Below are positions 59,563 through 64,000 of a stretch of 64,000 nt of DNA, one piece after another. The first letter of the stretch is position 1; every line of letters begins with the position of its first letter. Position numbers and translations under genes: made by a program. This DNA comes from Bog-950 sp044228435 (GTDB taxonomy: Bacteria; Bacteroidota; Bacteroidia; Chitinophagales; LD1): contig JBGAUW010000002.1 of NCBI GenBank assembly GCA_044228435.1, forward strand, positions 62,001 through 126,000. Direction: 5' to 3'. The notes below the pieces were generated by a model. The model was not told the DNA's origin and did no database searches. It saw nothing but the letters and a program-made list of their open reading frames with translations.

Positions 59563-60486
59563 ATGAGCGCACTCAGTCAAAAGCATTTAACGGGAATTAA
59601 AAACCTGCAAAAATCAGACATTGAACTCATTTTTCAGACGGCCGATAACTTTAAAGACATCCTTCAAAGGCCAATAAAAAAAGTTCCTTCTCTACGCGAT
59701 ATTACAATTGCCAACTTATTTTTTGAAGATAGTACCCGCACCCGCATATCGTTTGAACTGGCCGAAAAAAGACTGAGCGCCGATACTATTAACTTCTCTG
59801 CTTCGGGCTCGTCGGTAAAAAAAGGAGAAACCCTTTTAGATACCGTGCGCAACATACTTGCCATGAAGGTAGATATGATTGTAATGCGCCACAGCAGTAG
59901 CGGCGCGGCCGAGTTTTTATCGCAGCACATACCCGCCAATATTATTAATGCCGGCGATGGCACACACGAGCACCCTACCCAGGGTTTACTGGATGGCTAC
60001 TCGGTGCGCGAGAAATTTGGCGAGCTAAAAGGCCTTAACTACCTTATAATAGGCGATATTAAGCACTCGCGCGTAGCAGGTTCCGATATCCCTTTAATGG
60101 CTAAAATGGGTGCTAAAGTTAAAGTATGTGGCCCGCCTACGCTTATACCTAAGTATATAGAAGAGATGGGCGTAACCTACGAACCCGACTTGAAAAAGGC
60201 GTTAGAGTGGTGCGATGTGGCCAACGTGCTGCGCATACAGCTAGAGCGTATGGACATAAAGTTTGTGCCTTCGCTGCGCGAATACTCCCTGTTTTACGGC
60301 GTAAACCGCGCCCTGCTCGATTCTATAAATAAAGAAGTTACCATTATGCACCCCGGCCCCATAAACCGCGGCGTGGAACTAAACAGCGATGTGGCCGATA
60401 GCAAACAATCATTAGTGTTGCAACAGGTAGAAAACGGCGTGGCTATTCGTATGGCGGTCTTGTATTTGTTAGCAGGCAGAAATTGA
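59563..60486 (+). CDS. pyrB: aspartate carbamoyltransferase catalytic subunit
   Basis: The enzyme condenses carbamoyl phosphate and aspartate, the second step of UMP synthesis. The 307-residue sequence has the carbamoyl-phosphate motif STRTR (57-61, in FFEDSTRTRISFELAEKRL), DGTHEHPTQGLLDGY, and the Asp-binding R-x-Q-x-E region (VLRIQLERMD). Length is standard for the catalytic chain; a regulatory chain (PyrI) is not visible. It is in an operon with pyrR and converges on pyrE through a REP-like hairpin. Confidence 0.96.
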   Translation: MSALSQKHLTGIKNLQKSDIELIFQTADNFKDILQRPIKKVPSLRDITIANLFFEDSTRTRISFELAEKRLSADTINFSASGSSVKKGETLLDTVRNILAMKVDMIVMRHSSSGAAEFLSQHIPANIINAGDGTHEHPTQGLLDGYSVREKFGELKGLNYLIIGDIKHSRVAGSDIPLMAKMGAKVKVCGPPTLIPKYIEEMGVTYEPDLKKALEWCDVANVLRIQLERMDIKFVPSLREYSLFYGVNRALLDSINKEVTIMHPGPINRGVELNSDVADSKQSLVLQQVENGVAIRMAVLYLLAGRN

Positions 60487-60543
60487 ATTGACCGCCGACC
60501 ATTGATTATAGACGATTGTAAATACAGAAATAAAAGAGAAACT

Positions 60544-60565
60544 GGCGCGAGCGTCCGCTCGTGCC
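60544..60565. repeat. REP-like hairpin between pyrB and pyrE
   Basis: GGCGCGAGCG (60544-60553) pairs with CGCTCGTGCC (60556-60565) over 10 positions with one G·T, leaving a 2-nt turn. It sits in the 97-bp convergent spacer between pyrB and pyrE. No T-tract follows, so it is more like an extragenic palindrome than a standard terminator. Confidence 0.6.
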
Positions 60566-60583
60566 AAAGCAACTACTACTTAA

Positions 60584-61225
60584 TTATTTATTCCACCCCT
60601 CCGGGTTCTGATACCAGGCCAATAGTGTTGCTTTCTCTTCGTTTTTAATATAATCCTGCTTGGCAGCTACATCTAAAAGCGTTGCATAATCAGAAAGCGT
60701 AAAAAACCGGCAGTTAGCATCTTCAAATGCAGTTACAGCCTTTTGAAACCCGTAGGTAAAAATGGCCCCCAGGCCAAGCACCTCGGCACCGGCAGCGCGC
60801 AGCGCCACTACCGATTTTAGCGAACTGCCGCCGGTAGAAATTAAATCTTCAATAACCACTACCTTTTGGCCGGCTTCTAATTTTCCTTCTATCAGGTTTT
60901 CCATCCCATGCGCTTTAGGTTTATCGCGCACGTATACAAAGGGCAGATTAAGCACATCGGCCACCAGCGCACCGTGGGGTATACCGGCTGTGGCAACCCC
61001 GGCAATTACGTCGGCATTTTTAAACTCTTCCGAAATAGTTTCGGCAAACGCCGTTTTAATATACGTTCGCACCTTGGTGTACGAGAGCGACTTTCGGTTA
61101 TCGCAGTAAATAGGGCTTTTAAGTCCGCTGGCCCAGGTAAAGGGTTCTTCGGGCTTAAGCACCACTGCTTTAATTTCTAAAAGATACTCTGCAACTTCGC
61201 GGGCTATAACGTTATTATAAATCAT
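60584..61225 (-). CDS. pyrE: orotate phosphoribosyltransferase
   Basis: The enzyme converts orotate and PRPP to OMP. The 213-residue sequence has the FTWASGLKSPIYCDNR start, VATAGIPHGALVADVL, YVRDKPKAHG and the PRPP-binding VVVIEDLISTGGSSLKSV. The ATG at 61225 gives a normal N-terminus (MIYNNVIAREVAEYLL). It diverges from the Nudix gene with only 5 bp between start codons and converges on pyrB. Confidence 0.96.
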   Translation of the reverse strand: MIYNNVIAREVAEYLLEIKAVVLKPEEPFTWASGLKSPIYCDNRKSLSYTKVRTYIKTAFAETISEEFKNADVIAGVATAGIPHGALVADVLNLPFVYVRDKPKAHGMENLIEGKLEAGQKVVVIEDLISTGGSSLKSVVALRAAGAEVLGLGAIFTYGFQKAVTAFEDANCRFFTLSDYATLLDVAAKQDYIKNEEKATLLAWYQNPEGWNK

Positions 61226-61230
61226 AGAGG

Positions 61231-61851
61231 ATGAATGAAGATTTAAAGATATATTACAATGATGCGTTTATGCTTATTAGCAATAACCGCGCGCAAATGA
61301 ACAAAAATTTTACTACGATTTTAGAAGACGAAAAAGAAACCGGTAAGTTTTTAGAGAATGCCTCGTTTTTGTTCGATGGCAAAACAAACCGCAACATATT
61401 TATACTATCGGCTACACCCGATAAAATACTGCGTAAACTACGCGAGCAAACCAAACTAATACTGGCCGGCGGCGGCATAGTTTTTAACGAAAACAACGAA
61501 CTGCTAATGATACACCGCCGCGGTAAATGGGACCTTGCAAAAGGCAAAATAGAACCCGACGAAAAAATTATAGAAGGTGCCATACGCGAAGTAGAAGAAG
61601 AAACAGGCGTTTTAATAGATTCGGCAGAACCCACCCCCACACTTACTTACCACGCCTACAAATTAAAAGGCAAAGATAGCCTGAAAGAAACCAGCTGGTA
61701 CCGCATGAAAGCCAAACCCGGGCAAAACAAATTAGTGCCACAGGTAGAAGAAGATATTGATGAGGTGCGCTGGGTCAAAAAAGAGGATATTAAAAGCTAC
61801 CAACGAGATAGTCACCTGCTTATTTGGGATTTAATAAGTGGCTTACAATAA
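61231..61851 (+). CDS. Nudix hydrolase
   Basis: The 206-residue protein has an N-terminal ~75-residue extension (LKIYYNDAFMLISNN...) before the Nudix fold. The Nudix box is complete: GKIEPDEKIIEGAIREVEEETGV, with G-x5-E, REV and EE. The C-terminus has VEEDIDEVRWVKKEDI. Many Bacteroidota have this extended Nudix gene next to pyrE. The substrate is unknown. Confidence 0.92.
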   Translation: MNEDLKIYYNDAFMLISNNRAQMNKNFTTILEDEKETGKFLENASFLFDGKTNRNIFILSATPDKILRKLREQTKLILAGGGIVFNENNELLMIHRRGKWDLAKGKIEPDEKIIEGAIREVEEETGVLIDSAEPTPTLTYHAYKLKGKDSLKETSWYRMKAKPGQNKLVPQVEEDIDEVRWVKKEDIKSYQRDSHLLIWDLISGLQ

Positions 61852-61914
61852 ATCCATCTTCCGACCAAAGCCGATTTAAATGCCATACACTGCTAGAATT
61901 GCCTAACGTTTGAC

Positions 61915-62454
61915 TTAAATGCCCAATATTTTTGCATCAATAAAAAAGCGGCTGTGCAGGTTTACGGTTATACCGCTTTTAACCGTTTTATCTATTACAC
62001 TGCTTATACGCACGCTAAAATTATCGGCCGCCATATAGCCCTTCAATTCTGCGTTGGTTACATCCAGCGCCAGGTAATCGCCTATGGTGTCTGGTATATC
62101 GTATTTATAGGCCACCTTACTTTCAGTCATACCCGGTGCCGAAATAAAAATCTCTACTGATTTTAAGAATGCAAACGATTGCGTACCGGCCGGAGTTATA
62201 GTAAGCACTAAGTCGCTTAGCTTAGCGCTTTGTATTAAATCGCTGCGTGTATTATTGTTCTTAAATTGCTGTTGCACGTTGGTCGTAATCTCGGGTATGG
62301 TAGTAACCGGTATATCTACCGGCAAGCCTGCGGGGTAAGTGTAACTGGTATCGTATTTTACATAAAACTGAGTCAGTTTATTTAGCGCTTTACATCCGGC
62401 TAATGCTGCAAAAACTACAGCAACTATTAATATGCCTATTGCTTGCTTTTTCAT
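61915..62454 (-). CDS. lipoprotein of unknown function
   Basis: The 179-residue lipoprotein has a lipobox ALAGC (Cys21) after an N-terminal hydrophobic segment. The mature part is β-rich (YTYPAGLPVDIPVTTIPEI, LSDLVLTITPAGTQSFAFL, VEIFISAPGM) with an N-terminal KALNKLTQF helix. I recognise no family. It stands alone on the minus strand. Confidence 0.75.
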   Translation of the reverse strand: MKKQAIGILIVAVVFAALAGCKALNKLTQFYVKYDTSYTYPAGLPVDIPVTTIPEITTNVQQQFKNNNTRSDLIQSAKLSDLVLTITPAGTQSFAFLKSVEIFISAPGMTESKVAYKYDIPDTIGDYLALDVTNAELKGYMAADNFSVRISSVIDKTVKSGITVNLHSRFFIDAKILGI

Positions 62455-62579
62455 AATTCACGTTTAGTATACAACATTGAATTATTGTGCCAAATACTTA
62501 CGACACGCTTTTAAACCGGTAATTACGTTTTTGTTTTACTAATACACTCATTTATTGAGATAATGAGGTGATTTTTCCC

Positions 62580-63101
62580 CTACCATTTTACTATGGGCAA
62601 TGGATTAAAAGGATGTCGAATGAAGTTTTGGGCTATCTTTTTAAAAATAAACCGGTGAAAGCCCTTAAAGGGGTAAGCTGCTTTGGTTTCGGCTAATTGC
62701 CTGCTGCGTATACCAAACCGGAAAAGCCCAAACGATAAATCAATTAAGTCGGCTTTTCTGAAAGCCTCGGCCAGCGGGTTAGCCTTATAGGCGCTTAGCT
62801 TATGATGGTTCAGTATAATTTCATTAACTGATGTAGTATAGTTTTGCAAGCCGTTGGCGATAAGGTATTCCTCAGCCAGCTTAACCGATGGGTTCAAATA
62901 GTCAAATGTATTCGCCGTCCATATCCCTATATCATGAAAGGCAGCGGCAATGGCTAATTGTTTTTGCCCTTCCTCATTAGCACCGCTTAGCTGTACTGCA
63001 TAAGTATATACCCGGCTGCAGTGATTGCTATAGCTTGTAAAATTATCGCCTAAAGGCGCGCGATAATTGGAGAGTATAGTATTAATAAGCAGTATAGACA
63101 T
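62580..63101 (-). CDS. HD-domain phosphohydrolase
   Basis: The 173-residue protein has the HD-superfamily metal motif: His27 (SYSNHCSRV), HD at His56-Asp57 (AFHDIG), further His in NEIILNHHKL, and an Asp in RKADLIDLS. It resembles short stand-alone HD phosphohydrolases acting on nucleotides or phosphorylated small molecules; the substrate is unknown. The ATG at 63101 gives MSILLINTIL. Confidence 0.88.
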   Translation of the reverse strand: MSILLINTILSNYRAPLGDNFTSYSNHCSRVYTYAVQLSGANEEGQKQLAIAAAFHDIGIWTANTFDYLNPSVKLAEEYLIANGLQNYTTSVNEIILNHHKLSAYKANPLAEAFRKADLIDLSFGLFRFGIRSRQLAETKAAYPFKGFHRFIFKKIAQNFIRHPFNPLPIVKW

Positions 63102-63266
63102 GGCCTATTGTGTTGCAAGCATAATTAGCATTAAAATTACAAGCCTCAGAAAACAGCAAGTTTACAAAACCTGCGACTTACCCGAGATGCCAGATAAGGC
63201 AAAGGTTAATGCCTTGCTTTACGAACTTATGGAGGAGCTATATGCTCATTAGTTTATTGCTGCTCT

Positions 63267-63305
63267 AAACACAAAACCCCGGCTACAAGCCGGGGTTTTG
63301 TGTTT
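63267..63305. terminator. strong intrinsic terminator after nuoF
   Basis: An 18-bp perfect stem (AAACACAAAACCCCGGCT / AGCCGGGGTTTTGTGTTT) with a 3-nt loop lies 18 bp beyond the stop codon of the leftward nuoF. Confidence 0.92.
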
Positions 63306-63322
63306 ACTTTAATTCATCAACA

Positions 63323-64000
63323 TTATACAGCAACAGCCTCTCTTTGCAGTAAATGCGCCACTTTATCCCATGGCTCATATTCAAAGTGTTTGCGGTCTTT
63401 TATTTTCTCAGGAAAGCGAACGTGGTATTCAAACTCGTGGCGGAAGTGGCGGATAGCAGCCGCTACGGGCCAGGCAGCCGCATCGCCCAGCGGGCAGATG
63501 GTGTTACCTTCTATTTTACGCTGTATGTCCCACAGCAGGTCTATATCTTCCATTTTGCCATAACCGTGCTCTAAGCGCCAGGTTACCTTCTCTAACCACC
63601 CGGTGCCCTCGCGGCAAGGCGAACATTGTCCGCAGCTTTCGTGGTGATAAAAGCGCGAAAAATTCCAGGTATTGCGCACTATGCACTGGCGGTCGTCGTA
63701 TACAATAAAACCGCCCGAGCCTATCATACTACCGGTGGCAAAGCCACCATCGCTCATACTTTCGTAAGTCATCAAGCGTTCTTCGCCCTTGGCTGTTTTA
63801 AACAGCAGGTTAGCCGGCAAAATAGGCACCGAACTACCACCGGGCACACAAGCCTTTAGCGGACGGTCGGTTTGCATACCGCCGCAGTATTCATCGCTCA
63901 TTACAAACTCTTCAACCGGTATGCTCAATTCAATTTCGTATACACCGGGCTTTTTAATATTACCCGATGCCGATATCAATTTAGTACCGGTAGATTTACC
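63323..64000 (-). CDS. nuoF: NADH-quinone oxidoreductase subunit F, C-terminal part
   Basis: The visible 225 residues are the C-terminal half of complex I subunit NuoF, which oxidises NADH with FMN. The reading frame is open to the right edge (GKSTGTKLISASGNI...), so the flavin- and NADH-binding N-terminus lies outside. Present are CGGMQTDRPLKACVPGGSS, the SMIGSGGFIVYDD segment and the N3 4Fe-4S ligands in ESCGQCSPCREGTGW and NTICPLGDAAAWP. It is the 3' end of a leftward nuo operon; the last gene visible here ends at a strong terminator. Confidence 0.97.
   Translation of the reverse strand, partial: GKSTGTKLISASGNIKKPGVYEIELSIPVEEFVMSDEYCGGMQTDRPLKACVPGGSSVPILPANLLFKTAKGEERLMTYESMSDGGFATGSMIGSGGFIVYDDRQCIVRNTWNFSRFYHHESCGQCSPCREGTGWLEKVTWRLEHGYGKMEDIDLLWDIQRKIEGNTICPLGDAAAWPVAAAIRHFRHEFEYHVRFPEKIKDRKHFEYEPWDKVAHLLQREAVAV

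Noticed and set aside
63100..63252. A possible 50-residue plus-strand gene (MAYCVASII...MEELYAH) upstream of the nuoF terminator.
   Set aside because: It overlaps the HD-gene start codon, has no promoter or family support, and reads weakly as coding. It could still be a small protein.
1..64000. tRNA, rRNA, IS element or integrase genes.
   Set aside because: I saw no cloverleaf with a standard anticodon stem, no rRNA stretches and no transposase or integrase frames. Small ncRNAs could still be missed without a covariance search.

Overview
The window is a chromosomal segment of a Bacteroidota bacterium, probably a free-living member of the Sphingobacteriales/Chitinophagales side of the phylum; I cannot name the genus from sequence alone. 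The evidence is consistent across the window. There are three type IX secretion system (T9SS) cargo C-terminal domains, a PorP/SprF-family protein, two TPR-PD40-OmpA proteins, a partial TonB-dependent receptor followed by an HmuY-like lipoprotein, and recurrent -7 promoter motifs of the TAnnTTTG kind. Start codons rarely have a recognisable Shine-Dalgarno sequence, and GTG/TTG starts are common. I saw no rRNA or tRNA gene, insertion sequence, integrase, prophage or CRISPR array, so this looks like core chromosome with one very large accessory-type surface gene.

Layout. Positions 1-2.8 kb hold the end of a TonB receptor and an HmuY-like lipoprotein (haem or iron uptake), followed by an intergenic cluster of microhairpins. 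At 3.0-10.3 kb a GNAT gene and a 30-bp perfect inverted repeat precede a leftward operon of a PorP/SprF protein, an OmpA/PD40/TPR protein and a 1216-residue adhesin-like cargo with a type B C-terminal domain. At 10.4-13.6 kb are a small lipoprotein, TspO, PrmC, an Fpg/Nei glycosylase and an SRPBCC protein. At 13.7-17.4 kb is a cytochrome c maturation cluster: CcmE of the CxxxY type, a frameshifted secreted-protein gene, and CcmF. At 17.5-22.2 kb are VOC, DinB, DUF885 and metal-receptor proteins. The 22.2-29.8 kb block is a Bacteroidota housekeeping region with TamB divergent from tsaD, then DUF1573, ruvX and def. At 29.9-38.2 kb are two secreted proteins of unknown function, a cobalamin adenosyltransferase, an ABC ATPase, gatC, trpS, a deoxynucleoside kinase with a lysine-rich tail, an OmpA/PD40 protein and queE.

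At 38.5-45.1 kb a single 6.5-kb gene encodes a 2168-residue collagen-like protein with about 515 Gly-X-Thr triplets and a 90-bp higher-order repeat. The 45-57 kb region has a lipoprotein, folD, a sensor kinase, an AsmA-like protein, a secreted lysyl-endopeptidase-like protease with a T9SS tail, a REC-kinase fusion, and a compact nth-CDF-methyltransferase-Nudix operon. At 57-64 kb are another T9SS cargo, a SWIB protein with a histone-H1-like tail, pyrR-pyrB, pyrE, a second Nudix gene, a lipoprotein, an HD phosphohydrolase and the 3' part of nuoF.

Functional themes are envelope and surface biology (T9SS export, adhesins, TamB/AsmA lipid transport, outer-membrane receptors), cytochrome c biogenesis with complex I, and pyrimidine synthesis. 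I did not find a clearly new defence or mobile system. The most unusual material is the giant Gly-X-Thr collagen gene, the lysine-rich tails on two unrelated proteins, several families of intergenic hairpins, and the 30-bp inverted repeat next to the T9SS cargo gene.
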